DNA from: Pseudomonas sp. K2I15
GTDB taxonomy: Bacteria; Pseudomonadota; Gammaproteobacteria; Pseudomonadales; Pseudomonadaceae
Direction: 5' to 3'
Assembly: GCF_002204795.1 (NCBI RefSeq)
Contig: NZ_NIXO01000017.1
Coordinates: 1 to 64,000, forward strand
Length of the DNA stretch: 64,000 nt
The notes under the pieces are model-generated. The model worked only from the letters and a program-made list of their open reading frames with translations. It ran no database searches and was not told the origin of the DNA. Both the position numbers and the translations under genes were made by a program. How positions within the stretch are numbered: the stretch's first letter is position 1; each line of letters starts with the position of its first letter. Shown piece after piece: positions 35,769 to 47,795 of this stretch.

Positions 35769-36164
35769 GGGCTTCTCGGCTGGTGAAGGGGAGTGGTTGG
35801 GCTCCCGGAAAAAGTCGCCAGTGTACCGCACCCGTTAGGGATGGCGCTGTTCGGAGGGTGTTTTGAGAGGCCTCCGACGGGCTATATGCCTTTTTTTCAC
35901 GGTTTAGAGCGATAAAGCTGACCAAATGGGTATGTTGAGGCGGATATTTCCCCGTCTCTGTGCTAGTTTTGCCCCGTCTTACGCGATGTCTCGGCGTTAA
36001 GCGTGCATTCAGCATTTGTCAGGTCGAACCAAACCCGGTTTCAGGTATCTATAACCCCGATCTTCGTGGTTATAGCCCTTGGGTGCCAGGCCTTGATGGC
36101 AGGGCTCGATGGCTGACACTGCACTCTGCAATCCAAATGAATTTGATAGGGAAGGAACACCACA
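35769..36164. promoter_or_regulatory. Divergent yejK/HU promoter region with a structured HU leader
   Basis: About 400 non-coding bases. CTATAACC (36049-36056) pairs with GGTTATAG (36068-36075), and TGCCA/TGGCA forms a second small stem near 36088-36102, suggesting a folded 5' leader for the HU gene. GGGAAGGAAC just before the HU ATG is a strong ribosome-binding site. Confidence 0.45.
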
Positions 36165-36446
36165 ATGGCTATTACTAAAGACCAACTGATCGCTGACCTG
36201 GCTGAAGCTGTAGACGCACCGAAAACCACCGTGCGTGCTCTGCTGGACCAACTGAGCCAGATCGTTGCTGATCAGCTGGAAAACGGCGGCGAAATCACTC
36301 TGCCAGGCGTTGGCAAACTGAAAGTGACCGAGCGTCCTGCCCGTACTGGCCGTAACCCTTCGACTGGCGCTGCCATCGAAATCGCTGCCAAGAAAGTTAT
36401 CAAGCTGGTTGTGGCCAAAGGCCTGACCGACGCTGTTAACAAGTAA
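36165..36446 (+). CDS. HU family DNA-binding protein (HupN-like)
   Basis: A 93-residue HU/IHF-fold protein. The N-terminal helices (MAITKDQLIADLAEAVDAPKTTVRALLDQL) are followed by the beta arm with the DNA-intercalating proline segment (RPARTGRNPSTGAAIEI). It is one of several HU paralogues in Pseudomonas and differs from HupA and HupB in its divergent second helix. It shares an intergenic region with the divergent yejK. Strong expression is suggested by its ribosome-binding site and terminator. Confidence 0.9.
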   Translation: MAITKDQLIADLAEAVDAPKTTVRALLDQLSQIVADQLENGGEITLPGVGKLKVTERPARTGRNPSTGAAIEIAAKKVIKLVVAKGLTDAVNK

Positions 36447-36454
36447 GACGCAGC

Positions 36455-36494
36455 AAAAAAACCGCGCTCCGGAGTGATCCGGGCGCGGTTTTTT
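36455..36494 (+). terminator. Rho-independent terminator of the HU gene
   Basis: AAAAAACCGCGC and GCGCGGTTTTTT (with TCCGG/CCGGG inner pairs) form a long stem followed by T's, nine bases after the HU stop. The poly-A side makes it potentially bidirectional. Confidence 0.9.
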
Positions 36495-36516
36495 GTTGCC
36501 TGCGATTTTGCTTTAT

Positions 36517-36617
36517 CTGTGGGAGTGGGCTTGCCCGCGAAGATCGTCAACGATAACGCAGGGCATCTGATACCCCGCGGCGCCTGTTCGTTCTTCGCGA
36601 GCAAGCTCGCTCCTACA
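36517..36617. repeat. Intergenic inverted repeat, diverged family A (copy 5)
   Basis: Arms CTGTGGGAGTGGGCTTGCCC and ...CAAGCTCGCTCCTACAG are diverged from the consensus, with several mismatches between arms. It lies between the HU terminator and the rlmF 3' end. Confidence 0.75.
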
Positions 36618-36634
36618 GTGATCGGCAGTGTGGC

Positions 36635-37699
36635 TTAGTCTTTGCGCGCCCAACGCTGGCGCCACACTTGTTGCTCGCTCGGGGTCTGGAAGGTCCAGGC
36701 GACGAAGCGGCTTTGCTTCTGGCCCTGGGACATCTCCACCACTTGGCTTTCCAGTACGCCAGCCTTCTTCAGCGCTGTCTGGATAGCCGGCAGGTTCGAC
36801 GCCTTCGACACCAGGGTGCTGAACCACAGCACTTTATGCTGGAAATGCGCGCTTTCAGCGATCAACTGCGTCACAAACCGTGCTTCACCGCCTTCACACC
36901 ATAACTCCGCCGACTGGCCACCGAAGTTCAGTACCGGCAATTTGCGCTTCGGATCAGCCTTGCCCAGTGCGCGCCATTTACGCTCGCTGCCCTTGGTCGC
37001 TTCATCCATGGAGGCGTGGAAGGGCGGGTTGCACATGGTCAGGTCAAAACGCTCGCCCGGCTCCAGCAGGCCCAGCAGGATCTGCTTGGGATTGGTTTGC
37101 TGGCGCAACTGGATGGCTTTGTTCAGCCCGTTGGACTGCACGATCGCCTTGGCGGCGGCCACGGCTGTGGGGTCGACTTCCGAGCCGAGTAAATTCCAGC
37201 GGTATTCGCTGTAGCCAATCAACGGATAGACGCAGTTGGCGCCCATGCCGATGTCCAGCACCTTCACCGGCGCGCCACGCGGGATCACGCCTTCGTTGAC
37301 GCTGGCCAGCAGGTCGGCGAGGAAGTGCACGTAGTCGGCACGCCCCGGTACCGGCGGGCACAGGTAATCAGCCGGGATGTCCCAGTGATTGATGCCGTAG
37401 AACGCCTTGAGCAATGCCCGGTTGAACACCCGCACCGCGTCGGGGCTGGCGAAGTCGATGCTTTCCTTGCCGTACGGGTTGATGATCACGAATTGCGCCA
37501 GTTCCGGCGTGGTCTTGATCAGCGCCTGGAAGTCGTAACGGCCCTGGTGGCGGTTACGCGGGTGCAAGGTGGCTTCTTTCCGGGGCACGACAGGCTTGGC
37601 TGGCGTGGTGGGTTTTGGCTTCTTGCGCGGTGCTTTGGGTGTGCTGGGGGCGGTCATGGGCTGCGTCGATTCTGGGGTTTGGCTCAAAGTGGCGGGCAT
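36635..37699 (-). CDS. rlmF: 23S rRNA (adenine(1618)-N6)-methyltransferase RlmF
   Basis: A 354-residue SAM-dependent methyltransferase. A basic, low-complexity N-terminus ([16 protein letters not shown]) precedes the family core: [13 protein letters not shown], the SAM motif [16 protein letters not shown], and the catalytic NPPF in [12 protein letters not shown]. It methylates A1618 of 23S rRNA. Start choice is uncertain: ATG at 37699 has GGGA nearby, while a later ATG at 37657 and an upstream TTG at 37720 are also in frame. It is a single gene. Confidence 0.92.
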   Translation of the reverse strand: MPATLSQTPESTQPMTAPSTPKAPRKKPKPTTPAKPVVPRKEATLHPRNRHQGRYDFQALIKTTPELAQFVIINPYGKESIDFASPDAVRVFNRALLKAFYGINHWDIPADYLCPPVPGRADYVHFLADLLASVNEGVIPRGAPVKVLDIGMGANCVYPLIGYSEYRWNLLGSEVDPTAVAAAKAIVQSNGLNKAIQLRQQTNPKQILLGLLEPGERFDLTMCNPPFHASMDEATKGSERKWRALGKADPKRKLPVLNFGGQSAELWCEGGEARFVTQLIAESAHFQHKVLWFSTLVSKASNLPAIQTALKKAGVLESQVVEMSQGQKQSRFVAWTFQTPSEQQVWRQRWARKD

Positions 37700-37730
37700 T
37701 GTCCCACATTCCTGAGTCAAACTCGGTCAA

Positions 37731-37819
37731 ATGTGGGAGCTGGCTTGCCTGCGATGGTATCGGCTCGGTCTGACAGATACACCGAGTCGTCTGTATCGCA
37801 GGCAAGCCAGCTCCCACAT
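37731..37819. repeat. Intergenic inverted repeat, family A variant (copy 6)
   Basis: Arms ATGTGGGAGCTGGCTTGCCT and AGGCAAGCCAGCTCCCACAT. The CTGG/CCAG change and GCCTGCGAT extension define a sub-family that keeps full complementarity between arms, so the two arms have changed together. Confidence 0.87.
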
Positions 37820-37860
37820 TGATCGGGTTTCCAAAGAGAAATAGCGGTGTTTTCCAAGGC

Positions 37861-37889
37861 AAAAAAAGAGACCCGAAGGTCTCTTTTTT
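37861..37889. terminator. Rho-independent terminator of valS
   Basis: AAAAAAAGAGACC-CGAA-GGTCTCTTTTTT is a perfect hairpin with a four-base loop, 16 bases past the valS stop on the minus strand. It can act in both directions. Confidence 0.92.
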
Positions 37890-37904
37890 CACACGGGCTG
37901 CACC

Positions 37905-40751
37905 TTACAGGCTGGAAATCCGTGCGTGCTGCTCGGCCAGCTTGCCCAAAGCCTGTTCCGCTTCGGCCAGTTTGGCGCGTTCCTTGTCGATGACTTCAGC
38001 CGGAGCCTTGTCGACGAAGGCGGCGTTGGACAGCTTGCCGCCCACCCGCTGCACTTCGCCTTGCAGGCGCAGGATTTCCTTGTCCAGGCGCGCCAGTTCG
38101 ACGCCTTTGTCGATCAGGCCGGCCATCGGCACCAGCACTTCCATCTCGCCAACCAGTGCGGTGGCGGACAGCGGTGCTTCTTCGCCCGGTGCCAATACAG
38201 TGATCGACTCCAGCTTCGCCAGCTTCTTGAGCAGCGCATCGTTCTCGGTGAGACGGCGCAGGTCTTCGCTGCTGGCGTTCTTCACGAACACGGCCAGTGG
38301 CTTGCCCGGGCCGATGTTCATCTCGGCGCGGATGTTGCGCGTGCCCATCATCAGGGTCTTGAGCCATTCGATGTCGCTTTCGGCCGCCTCATCGATGCGT
38401 GCTTCGTTGGCCACCGGCCAAGGTTGCAGCATGATGGTCTTGCCGTCTTTGCCGGCCAGCGGCGCGAGGCGCTGCCAGATTTCTTCGGTGATGAACGGCA
38501 TGAACGGGTGCGCCAGGCGCAAGGCCACTTCCAGCACGCGCACCAGGGTGTGACGGGTGCCGCGCTGACGTTCGATCGGCGCGTTCTCGTCCCACAGCAC
38601 GGGCTTGGACAGTTCCAGGTACCAGTCGCAATACTGGTTCCAGATGAACTCGTACAAGGCCTGCGCCGCCAGGTCGAAGCGGAACTGGTCGAGTTGACGG
38701 GTCACTTCGGCTTCGGTGCGTTGCAACTGGGAGATGATCCAGCGATCCGCCAGGGACAGCTCGATGGCCTCGCCGTTCTGGCCGCAGTCTTCGCCTTTAT
38801 CCAGCACGTAGCGCGCGGCGTTCCAGATCTTGTTGCAGAAGTTGCGATAGCCTTCGACGCGGCCCATGTCGAACTTGATGTCGCGACCGGTGGACGCCAG
38901 CGAGCAGAAGGTGAAGCGCAGGGCGTCGGTGCCGTAGCTGGCGATGCCGTCGGCGAACTCGTCGCGGGTCTGCTTCTCGATCTTCTTCGCCAGTTTCGGC
39001 TGCATCAGGCCCGAGGTGCGTTTCTGTACCAGGGTTTCCAGGTCGATGCCGTCGATGATGTCCAGGGGGTCCAGGACGTTGCCCTTGGACTTGGACATCT
39101 TCTGGCCCTGGCCGTCGCGTACCAGACCGTGTACGTACACGGTCTTGAACGGTACCTGCGGCGTGCCGTCTTCGTTCTTCACCAAGTGCATGGTGAGCAT
39201 GATCATCCGGGCAACCCAGAAGAAAATGATGTCGAAACCGGTCACCAGTACGTCGGTGGAGTGGAATTTCTTCAGGAACTCGGTCTGTTGCGGCCAGCCC
39301 AGGGTGGAGAACGTCCACAGGCCCGAGCTGAACCAGGTGTCCAGTACGTCGTTGTCCTGTTGCAGCGCCACGTCCGGGCCGAGGTTGTGCTTGGCACGTA
39401 CTTCGGCTTCATCGCGGCCCACGTAGACCTTGCCCGACTCGTCGTACCAGGCCGGAATCCGGTGGCCCCACCACAGCTGGCGGCTGATGCACCAATCCTG
39501 GATATCGCGCATCCACGAGAAGTACATGTTTTCGTACTGTTTAGGCACGAACGCGATGCGGCCATCTTCCACGGCAGCAATTGCAGGCTCAGCCAACGGC
39601 TTGGTAGACACGTACCACTGGTCGGTCAGCCAAGGCTCGATGATGGTGCCGGAACGGTCGCCCTTCGGCACTTTCAGGCCGTGGTCGTCAACGCTCACCA
39701 GCAGGCCGGCGGCGTCGAAGGCAGCAACGATTTGCTTGCGCGCTTCAAAACGGTCGAGGCCGGCGTATGCAGCCGGGATCTTGCCGTCGATGCTTTCGTT
39801 CAGCGTGCCGTCGAGGTTGAACACCTGGCAGGCCGGCAGAACGGCGGCGTTCTTGTCGAAGATGTTCAGCAGCGGCAGGTTGTGGCGCTTGCCGACTTCA
39901 TAGTCGTTGAAATCGTGGGCCGGGGTGATTTTCACGCAGCCGGTGCCGAATTCAGGGTCGCAGTAGTCATCCGCGATGATCGGGATGCGGCGGCCAACCA
40001 GTGGCAGCTCAACGAATTTGCCGATCAGCGCCTGGTAGCGCTCATCGTTCGGGTTAACCGCGACGGCGGCGTCGCCCAGCATGGTTTCCGGACGGGTGGT
40101 GGCGACGATCAGGTAGTCGTTGCCTTCGGCGGTCTTGGCGCCGTCGGCCAGCGGGTATTTCAGGTTCCACAGGAAACCTTTCTCGTCGTGGTTTTCCACT
40201 TCAAGGTCGGAAATCGCCGTGTGCAGCTTGGTGTCCCAGTTGACCAGGCGCTTGCCGCGGTAGATCAGGCCGTCTTCATGCAGGCGCACAAAGGCTTCTT
40301 TCACGGCTTCCGACAGGCCGTCGTCCATGGTGAAGCGCTCGCGGCTCCAGTCTACGGACGAGCCCAGGCGACGGATCTGACGGCTGATGTTGCCACCTGA
40401 CTGGTCCTTCCATTCCCAGATCTTTTCCAGGAATTTCTCGCGGCCGAGGTCGTGGCGACTTTGGCCGGTGGCTTCCAGTTGGCGTTCCACCAGCATCTGG
40501 GTGGCGATACCGGCGTGGTCGGTGCCTGGCTGCCACAGGGTGTTGCGACCCTGCATGCGGCGGAAACGAATCAGGGCATCCATGATCGCATTGTTGAAGC
40601 CATGGCCCATGTGCAGGCTGCCAGTGACGTTCGGTGGCGGAATCATGATGGTGTAGGCATCGCCCGCGCCTTGCGGAGCGAAATAATTCTCGGACTCCCA
40701 GGTCTGGTACCAGGAAGTTTCAATAGCGTGCGGCTGGTAGGTCTTATCCAT
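37905..40751 (-). CDS. valS: Valyl-tRNA synthetase
   Basis: A 948-residue class I aminoacyl-tRNA synthetase that charges tRNA-Val. The HIGH-type motif is HMGH at residues 47-50 and the KMSKS loop lies near 550. The editing domain is inserted between them, followed by an anticodon-binding domain and a C-terminal coiled coil ([21 protein letters not shown]...) typical of ValRS. ATG at 40751 begins the conserved [11 protein letters not shown]; the open frame extends upstream without conservation. It is the first of minus-strand genes also containing holC and pepA further upstream. Confidence 0.97.
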   Translation of the reverse strand: MDKTYQPHAIETSWYQTWESENYFAPQGAGDAYTIMIPPPNVTGSLHMGHGFNNAIMDALIRFRRMQGRNTLWQPGTDHAGIATQMLVERQLEATGQSRHDLGREKFLEKIWEWKDQSGGNISRQIRRLGSSVDWSRERFTMDDGLSEAVKEAFVRLHEDGLIYRGKRLVNWDTKLHTAISDLEVENHDEKGFLWNLKYPLADGAKTAEGNDYLIVATTRPETMLGDAAVAVNPNDERYQALIGKFVELPLVGRRIPIIADDYCDPEFGTGCVKITPAHDFNDYEVGKRHNLPLLNIFDKNAAVLPACQVFNLDGTLNESIDGKIPAAYAGLDRFEARKQIVAAFDAAGLLVSVDDHGLKVPKGDRSGTIIEPWLTDQWYVSTKPLAEPAIAAVEDGRIAFVPKQYENMYFSWMRDIQDWCISRQLWWGHRIPAWYDESGKVYVGRDEAEVRAKHNLGPDVALQQDNDVLDTWFSSGLWTFSTLGWPQQTEFLKKFHSTDVLVTGFDIIFFWVARMIMLTMHLVKNEDGTPQVPFKTVYVHGLVRDGQGQKMSKSKGNVLDPLDIIDGIDLETLVQKRTSGLMQPKLAKKIEKQTRDEFADGIASYGTDALRFTFCSLASTGRDIKFDMGRVEGYRNFCNKIWNAARYVLDKGEDCGQNGEAIELSLADRWIISQLQRTEAEVTRQLDQFRFDLAAQALYEFIWNQYCDWYLELSKPVLWDENAPIERQRGTRHTLVRVLEVALRLAHPFMPFITEEIWQRLAPLAGKDGKTIMLQPWPVANEARIDEAAESDIEWLKTLMMGTRNIRAEMNIGPGKPLAVFVKNASSEDLRRLTENDALLKKLAKLESITVLAPGEEAPLSATALVGEMEVLVPMAGLIDKGVELARLDKEILRLQGEVQRVGGKLSNAAFVDKAPAEVIDKERAKLAEAEQALGKLAEQHARISSL

Positions 40752-40857
40752 GCGCGGCGGGACCCTAGTTGGCATTAATTCAGGAAAGCCGACAAGTATA
40801 GCGAGGGATAGGGGAGAGGGCGAGGTGAAGACGGGCTTAAGGTGGCGGCCGATCAAA

Positions 40858-40963
40858 TGTGGGAGCGGGCTTGTGTGGGAGCGGGCTTGCTCGCGAAGAC
40901 GGTGTAACAGTCACCCAATGTATCGACTGAACCACCGCTTTCGCGAGCAAGCCCGCTCCCACA
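40858..40963. repeat. Intergenic inverted repeat, family A with duplicated arm (copy 7)
   Basis: A complete family A element whose left arm start, TGTGGGAGCGGGCTTG, occurs twice in direct tandem (40858-40873 and 40874-40889). The right arm occurs once. It lies between valS and the 135-residue hypothetical gene. Confidence 0.9.
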
Positions 40964-40979
40964 GGGGGATATGTCAGTC

Positions 40980-41387
40980 TTAGTTCTGGTACTGGCTCAG
41001 CAACCGTTCCATGCGCGCATCCAGTCGGCGCTTGATCTCGGTTTCGATATGCGGGGCAAAATCGTCGATCACGTCTTGCATGATCAGTTGCGCGGCGGCG
41101 CGCAGTTCGTTGTCCAGGTGCAGCAGCAGGGCGTCGGGCGCTTTTTCGGCGGCAGGTACGGCCACCGCCGCAGCAGGCGCGGCTTGCACCACGGGCGTTT
41201 CGACAGGCTGCGGCGCAACAGGCTTGCCACCGACCATATCGAACAGCAAGGGAATTTGTACGTCACCGTTGACGGTGTCGGTCAGCAGCGGCGGTTGCAG
41301 CTCATCATCACCGAGCAGCTTGCGGATCGACTCAAGGTCATCCAGCAGGTGGTCAGAGTCTTTTAGCGGGTTTGGAGTGTCCATCAT
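40980..41387 (-). CDS. Conserved hypothetical protein between valS and holC
   Basis: A 135-residue soluble protein. The N-terminal third is acidic (DSDHLLDDLESIRKLLGDDE), the middle is Ala/Pro/Val rich and probably unstructured, and the C-terminus is a helix with ELRAAAQLIMQDVIDDFAPHIETEIKRRLD. The helical part resembles an assembly or tethering segment. A homologue occupies the same place between holC and valS in P. aeruginosa. It starts four bases after the holC stop, so the two are co-expressed. A replication role is only suggested by this linkage. Confidence 0.72.
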   Translation of the reverse strand: MMDTPNPLKDSDHLLDDLESIRKLLGDDELQPPLLTDTVNGDVQIPLLFDMVGGKPVAPQPVETPVVQAAPAAAVAVPAAEKAPDALLLHLDNELRAAAQLIMQDVIDDFAPHIETEIKRRLDARMERLLSQYQN

Positions 41388-41391
41388 GTGC

Positions 41392-41820
41392 TCAAAGTCG
41401 TTGTAGCCGGTGATCTTGCAGAGAATAGCCCTGTTCGCGGTAGAAACGGAAACTCTCCCGCGCGGCCTGACGAATAGCCGGGTCTTCCACCACTACTTCC
41501 GCCACACGGGTGAAACCCTTGGCGAAGGCCGGTACTTTCAGGTCGAGGTTGACCAGCAGGTCTGTGTGATCGCCACAGCTGTCGCCCAAACCCAGCACCA
41601 CCAAGCCTTCTGGCTCTGATTCGGCGGGGCCGTGAGGCACGAAGCTTTCGCCCTTGAAGCGCCACAAGCGGGCGTCGAGGTCGTCACGCTGGGCGGCATC
41701 GCTGCAATGCAGGTAGATGCGGTGGCCCATGCGCCAGGCTTTTTCGGTGAGCTTGCAGGCAAAGTCCAGGCGCGCAGAAGGATCGGCGCTGGGCAATATA
41801 TAGAAGTCGACTTGGGTCAT
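41392..41820 (-). CDS. holC: DNA polymerase III subunit chi
   Basis: A 142-residue chi subunit, which links the clamp loader to single-stranded DNA-binding protein during replication. The family features are the VDFYILPSADPSARLDFACKLTEKAWRMGHRIYLH N-terminal half and the ...LDARLWRFKGESFVPHG segment. It is downstream of pepA (54-base gap) and four bases ahead of the hypothetical gene, matching the pepA-holC-hypothetical-valS order known in Pseudomonas. Confidence 0.93.
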   Translation of the reverse strand: MTQVDFYILPSADPSARLDFACKLTEKAWRMGHRIYLHCSDAAQRDDLDARLWRFKGESFVPHGPAESEPEGLVVLGLGDSCGDHTDLLVNLDLKVPAFAKGFTRVAEVVVEDPAIRQAARESFRFYREQGYSLQDHRLQRL

Positions 41821-41874
41821 TGCGGTTCCTGGGCCCGGGACGGCGTTGAAGCCGCCGCCCCGGGATCCTCATTT

Positions 41875-43566
<1,692 letters not shown>

Positions 43567-43647
43567 TTAGCCGGCCTGTAGCAATGGGTCGACTCGATAT
43601 GCTTGCTTGTTTGGCCGCCTTAGCCTGACAACCCTGGAGTGTCTGGT

Positions 43648-44766
43648 TTGATCGTCTTCCGTTATCTGTCCCGCGAAGTCCTGTTGACCCTGAGTGCCGT
43701 GAGTGCGGTATTGCTGGTCATCATCATGAGTGGTCGCTTCGTCAAATACCTCGCCCAGGCCGCCTCGGGCGCCCTGGATCCGGGTTCGTTGTTCCTGATC
43801 ATGGGCTTTCGCCTGCCGGGTTTTTTGCAGCTGATCCTGCCATTGGGCCTGTTTCTCGGGATTTTGCTGGCCTACGGCCGCTTGTACCTCGAAAGCGAAA
43901 TGACCGTGCTGTCGGCCACCGGCATGAGCCAGCAGCGTCTACTGGCCATGACCATGGTTCCGGCCACCGGTATCGCGCTGATCGTGGCCTGGTTGAGCCT
44001 GAGCCTGGCGCCCCAGGGGGCCTTGCAGTTCCAGCTGGTGCTCAACAAACAGGACGCCATGACCGAATTCGACACCCTGGAGCCGGGCCGCTTTCAAGCG
44101 CTCAATGACGGCACCCGGGTGACCTACACCGAACAACTGTCGGATGACCGAGCCAACCTGGGCGGTGTGTTCATCTCCCAGAAAAACCTCGGCCAGAACC
44201 AGAAAGACCGTGGAATTTCGATACTGGTGGCCGACAGCGGGCGCCAGGAAGTGCGTCCCGACGGCAGTCGTTACCTGATCCTGGAGAACGGCTATCGCTA
44301 TGACGGCAGCCCTGGGCAGGCCGATTACCGGGCGATCAAGTACGACACTTATGGTGTGATGCTGGCCCGGCCGGATGTCAGCGACGAGGTGACCGACCGC
44401 GACGCGATTCCGACGACAGACCTGATCGGCAGCAAGGAACTGCGCTCGATTGCCGAGCTGCAATGGCGGATTTCCCTGCCGCTGCTGGTGTTTATCGTCA
44501 CCTTGATGGCCGTGCCGCTGTCCCGGGTCAACCCGCGCCAGGGCCGCTTCCTCAAGCTGTTGCCGGCGATCCTGCTGTATATGGCCTACCTGACCATCCT
44601 GATTTCCGCCCGCGGCTCCCTTGAGAAGGGCAAGCTGTCGCCGACCCTCGGGTTGTGGTGGGTTCACGGAATCTTCCTGGCGATTGGCCTGGGCCTGCTT
44701 TATTGGGAACCGTTGCGCTTGAAGATGCAGAGTCGTCGCAGCATGAAGGAGATGGCTCGTGGTTAA
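43648..44766 (+). CDS. lptF: LPS export ABC transporter permease LptF
   Basis: A 372-residue inner-membrane permease of the LptB2FG complex that extracts lipopolysaccharide and passes it to LptC/A. Six membrane helices flank a periplasmic jellyroll domain (about residues 120-270). A TTG start at 43648 gives the conserved MIVFRYLSREVLLTLSAV and has GGAG 8 bases upstream; the in-frame GTG at 43639 overlaps that Shine-Dalgarno and is less likely. It overlaps lptG by eight bases. Confidence 0.92.
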   Translation: MIVFRYLSREVLLTLSAVSAVLLVIIMSGRFVKYLAQAASGALDPGSLFLIMGFRLPGFLQLILPLGLFLGILLAYGRLYLESEMTVLSATGMSQQRLLAMTMVPATGIALIVAWLSLSLAPQGALQFQLVLNKQDAMTEFDTLEPGRFQALNDGTRVTYTEQLSDDRANLGGVFISQKNLGQNQKDRGISILVADSGRQEVRPDGSRYLILENGYRYDGSPGQADYRAIKYDTYGVMLARPDVSDEVTDRDAIPTTDLIGSKELRSIAELQWRISLPLLVFIVTLMAVPLSRVNPRQGRFLKLLPAILLYMAYLTILISARGSLEKGKLSPTLGLWWVHGIFLAIGLGLLYWEPLRLKMQSRRSMKEMARG

Positions 44767-45838
44767 GCTCGACCGCTACATTGGTAGCAGCGTCCTGGTC
44801 GCAATCCTTGCGGTACTGGGCATTATTTTGGGTTTGGCCTCGTTGTTCGCCTTCATTGATGAAGTCGGCAACGTCAGCGAGACCTACACCGTGACCAACG
44901 TTCTGAGCTACGTGGCGCTCACCGCACCTCGTCGTCTCTACGACATGATGCCGATGGCTGCGCTGATCGGCTGCCTGATCGGCCTGGGCAGCCTGGCCAG
45001 CAACAGCGAACTGACCATCATGCGTGCGGCGGGTGTTTCCATCGGCCGCATCGTGTGGGCGGTCATGAAACCCATGCTGCTGCTGATGGTGGTCAGCGTG
45101 CTGATCGGCGAATACGTGGCGCCCCCGGCCGAATCCACCGCCCAGGCCAACCGTGCCCTGGCCCAGGGTTCGGGTGATGCCCAGAGCTCCAAACATGGCT
45201 TGTGGCACCGCCAGGGTGATGAATTTATCCACATCAACGCCGTGCAACCGGGCGGCCTGTTGATCGGTGTCACCCGCTACCACTTCGATAAAGAACGTCA
45301 CCTGCTGTCGTCCAGCTTCGCCAAACGTGCGCAGTACAGCGGCGAAAAGTGGGAGCTGAGCGATGTGAGCACCACCTATTTCCGTGATATCGGTAAAGGC
45401 GCGGCATCGAGCACTGAAGTGATCAATGTGCCTACAGAGCAGTGGGATATTTCCCTCAAGCCTGAATTGCTGAACACCGTGGTGATGATCCCGGAAAGCC
45501 TGCCTATCTCCGGCCTGTGGGGTTATATCCACTACCTCAAGGACCAGGGCTTGAACAACGGTCGTTACTGGCTGGCGTTTTGGGTCAAGGTGTTGCAGCC
45601 GGTGGTGACTGCCGCGCTGGTGCTGATGGCGATCTCGTTCATCTTCGGCCCGCTGCGTTCCGTAACCCTCGGCCAGCGTGTGTTTACCGGCGTACTGGTG
45701 GGCTTCACCTTCCGTATCGCCCAGGACCTGCTGGGGCCGTCCAGCCTGGTATTCGGCTTCTCGCCGCTGTTTGCGGTGCTGGTGCCGACCGCGATCTGCG
45801 CCGTGGCCGGGTTCTGGCTGTTGCGTCGGGCCGGTTGA
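44759..45838 (+). CDS. lptG: LPS export ABC transporter permease LptG
   Basis: A 359-residue partner of LptF in the LptB2FG lipopolysaccharide exporter. A GTG start overlaps the lptF end by eight bases, giving coupled translation. Membrane helices at both ends (VLVAILAVLGIILGLASLFAF; ALVLMAISFIFGPL; VFTGVLVGFTFRIAQDLLG) surround a periplasmic beta-jellyroll. A coupling-helix-like segment ELTIMRAAGVSIGRI contacts LptB in relatives. A strong terminator follows. Confidence 0.95.
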   Translation: MVKLDRYIGSSVLVAILAVLGIILGLASLFAFIDEVGNVSETYTVTNVLSYVALTAPRRLYDMMPMAALIGCLIGLGSLASNSELTIMRAAGVSIGRIVWAVMKPMLLLMVVSVLIGEYVAPPAESTAQANRALAQGSGDAQSSKHGLWHRQGDEFIHINAVQPGGLLIGVTRYHFDKERHLLSSSFAKRAQYSGEKWELSDVSTTYFRDIGKGAASSTEVINVPTEQWDISLKPELLNTVVMIPESLPISGLWGYIHYLKDQGLNNGRYWLAFWVKVLQPVVTAALVLMAISFIFGPLRSVTLGQRVFTGVLVGFTFRIAQDLLGPSSLVFGFSPLFAVLVPTAICAVAGFWLLRRAG

Positions 45839-45854
45839 GCCCGCGCTTATGAAC

Positions 45855-45889
45855 AAAAAATGCCCCGTTCGAACGATCGGGGCATTTTT
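45855..45889 (+). terminator. Rho-independent terminator of lptFG
   Basis: TGCCCCG and CGGGGCA form a stem around a ten-base loop, with AAAAAA on one side and TTTTT on the other, 16 bases after the lptG stop. Confidence 0.9.
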
Positions 45890-45990
45890 GTTCTTGGTCA
45901 CCATGGATGACGTCTGGTCTGCGCATCAGGTACAATTCCCGGCTATTTTTCAGCGGGCAGTCTGCCTGCAGCCTTTTTGAGTGTTGATCC

Positions 45991-47790
45991 GTGAGTGATT
46001 TGAGTCATATCCGCAATTTCTCCATCATCGCCCACATTGACCATGGCAAGTCGACGCTGGCCGATCGCTTCATCCAGATGTGCGGCGGCCTTGCCGAGCG
46101 TGAAATGGAAGCCCAGGTGCTGGACTCCATGGACCTCGAACGCGAGCGCGGGATCACCATCAAGGCCCACAGCGTTACTCTGTATTACACCGCCAAAGAC
46201 GGTATCAAGTACCAGCTCAACTTCATTGACACCCCGGGCCACGTTGACTTCACCTATGAAGTCAGCCGCTCCCTGGCTGCCTGTGAGGGTGCGTTGCTGG
46301 TGGTGGACGCGGGCCAGGGCGTTGAAGCCCAGTCCGTAGCCAACTGCTACACCGCCATCGAGCAAGGCCTGGAAGTGATGCCGGTGCTGAACAAGATCGA
46401 CCTGCCACAGGCCGATCCGGACCGCGTCAAGGAAGAGATCGAGAAGATCATCGGCATTGACGCCACCGACGCCGTCGAGTGCAGCGCCAAGACCGGCCTT
46501 GGCGTCGACGAAGTGCTCGAGCGCCTGGTCAAGACCATTCCAGCCCCTACCGGCAACTACGAAGATCCGCTGCAAGCGTTGATCATCGACTCCTGGTTCG
46601 ACAACTACCTGGGCGTTGTTTCCCTGGTACGCGTGCGCCACGGCCGTGTGAAGAAGGGCGACAAGATCCTGGTTAAATCCACCGGCAAGATCCACCTGGT
46701 GGACAGCGTTGGTGTGTTCAACCCCAAGCACACCGCAACCGTTGATCTGAAAGCCGGTGAAGTAGGCTTCATCATCGCTGGTATCAAGGACATCCACGGT
46801 GCACCGGTGGGTGACACCCTGACCTTGAGTTCAACCCCTGACGTCGACGTGCTGCCGGGCTTCAAACGCATCCAGCCGCAGGTTTACGCCGGCCTGTTCC
46901 CGGTCAGCTCCGACGACTTCGAGGACTTTCGCGAAGCCCTGCAGAAGCTGACCCTCAACGACTCGTCGTTGCAGTACACCCCGGAAAGCTCCGACGCCCT
47001 GGGCTTCGGCTTCCGCTGTGGTTTCCTGGGCATGCTGCACATGGAAATCATCCAGGAGCGCCTCGAGCGCGAATACGACCTGGACCTGATCACCACCGCC
47101 CCGACAGTTATTTTTGAGCTGTTGCTGAAAACCGGTGAAACGATTTACGTCGACAACCCGTCCAAGCTTCCGGATCTGTCTTCCATCGAAGACATGCGCG
47201 AGCCGATCGTGCGGGCCAATATTCTTGTGCCGCAAGAGCACCTGGGCAACGTCATTACCCTGTGTGTTGAAAAGCGTGGCTTACAGCACGACATGCTGTT
47301 CCTCGGTAGCCAGGTGCAAGTGACCTACGATTTGCCGATGAACGAAGTGGTCCTGGACTTCTTCGACCGTCTCAAATCCACCAGCCGCGGCTATGCTTCG
47401 CTGGATTACCATTTTGATCGTTACCAATCAGCTAATCTGGTGAAGCTGGATGTGCTGATCAACGGTGACAAGGTCGATGCCTTGGCGCTGATCGTGCACA
47501 AGGACAACGCGCACTACAAAGGTCGCCAGTTGACCGAAAAGATGAAAGAACTGATCCCGCGCCAGATGTTCGACGTCGCGATCCAGGCCGCCATTGGCGG
47601 GCAGATCATTGCACGGACCTCCGTCAAGGCACTCAGAAAGAACGTACTGGCCAAATGCTATGGCGGCGACGTCAGCCGTAAGCGCAAGCTGCTCGAGAAG
47701 CAAAAGGCCGGTAAAAAACGCATGAAGCAAGTGGGCAACGTGGAAATTCCACAAGAAGCCTTCCTTGCGGTGCTCAGGTTGGATAGTTAG
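45991..47790 (+). CDS. lepA: Elongation factor 4 (back-translocating GTPase)
   Basis: A 599-residue translational GTPase. G motifs are AHIDHGKST (G1), DTPGHVDF (G3) and NKIDLP (G4) in the first 135 residues, followed by domains II, III and V and the LepA-specific C-terminal domain ([24 protein letters not shown]). It affects ribosome progression and assembly. The start is GTG. It heads lepA-lepB-rnc-era, with only five bases to lepB. Confidence 0.97.
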   Translation: MSDLSHIRNFSIIAHIDHGKSTLADRFIQMCGGLAEREMEAQVLDSMDLERERGITIKAHSVTLYYTAKDGIKYQLNFIDTPGHVDFTYEVSRSLAACEGALLVVDAGQGVEAQSVANCYTAIEQGLEVMPVLNKIDLPQADPDRVKEEIEKIIGIDATDAVECSAKTGLGVDEVLERLVKTIPAPTGNYEDPLQALIIDSWFDNYLGVVSLVRVRHGRVKKGDKILVKSTGKIHLVDSVGVFNPKHTATVDLKAGEVGFIIAGIKDIHGAPVGDTLTLSSTPDVDVLPGFKRIQPQVYAGLFPVSSDDFEDFREALQKLTLNDSSLQYTPESSDALGFGFRCGFLGMLHMEIIQERLEREYDLDLITTAPTVIFELLLKTGETIYVDNPSKLPDLSSIEDMREPIVRANILVPQEHLGNVITLCVEKRGLQHDMLFLGSQVQVTYDLPMNEVVLDFFDRLKSTSRGYASLDYHFDRYQSANLVKLDVLINGDKVDALALIVHKDNAHYKGRQLTEKMKELIPRQMFDVAIQAAIGGQIIARTSVKALRKNVLAKCYGGDVSRKRKLLEKQKAGKKRMKQVGNVEIPQEAFLAVLRLDS

Positions 47791-47795
47791 GTCCT

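Noticed and set aside
37926..40400. Long plus-strand open frame of about 820 codons opposite valS
   Set aside because: It is the mirror of valS in high-G+C DNA. It has the repetitive His/Gln/Arg composition of antisense frames and no family motif.
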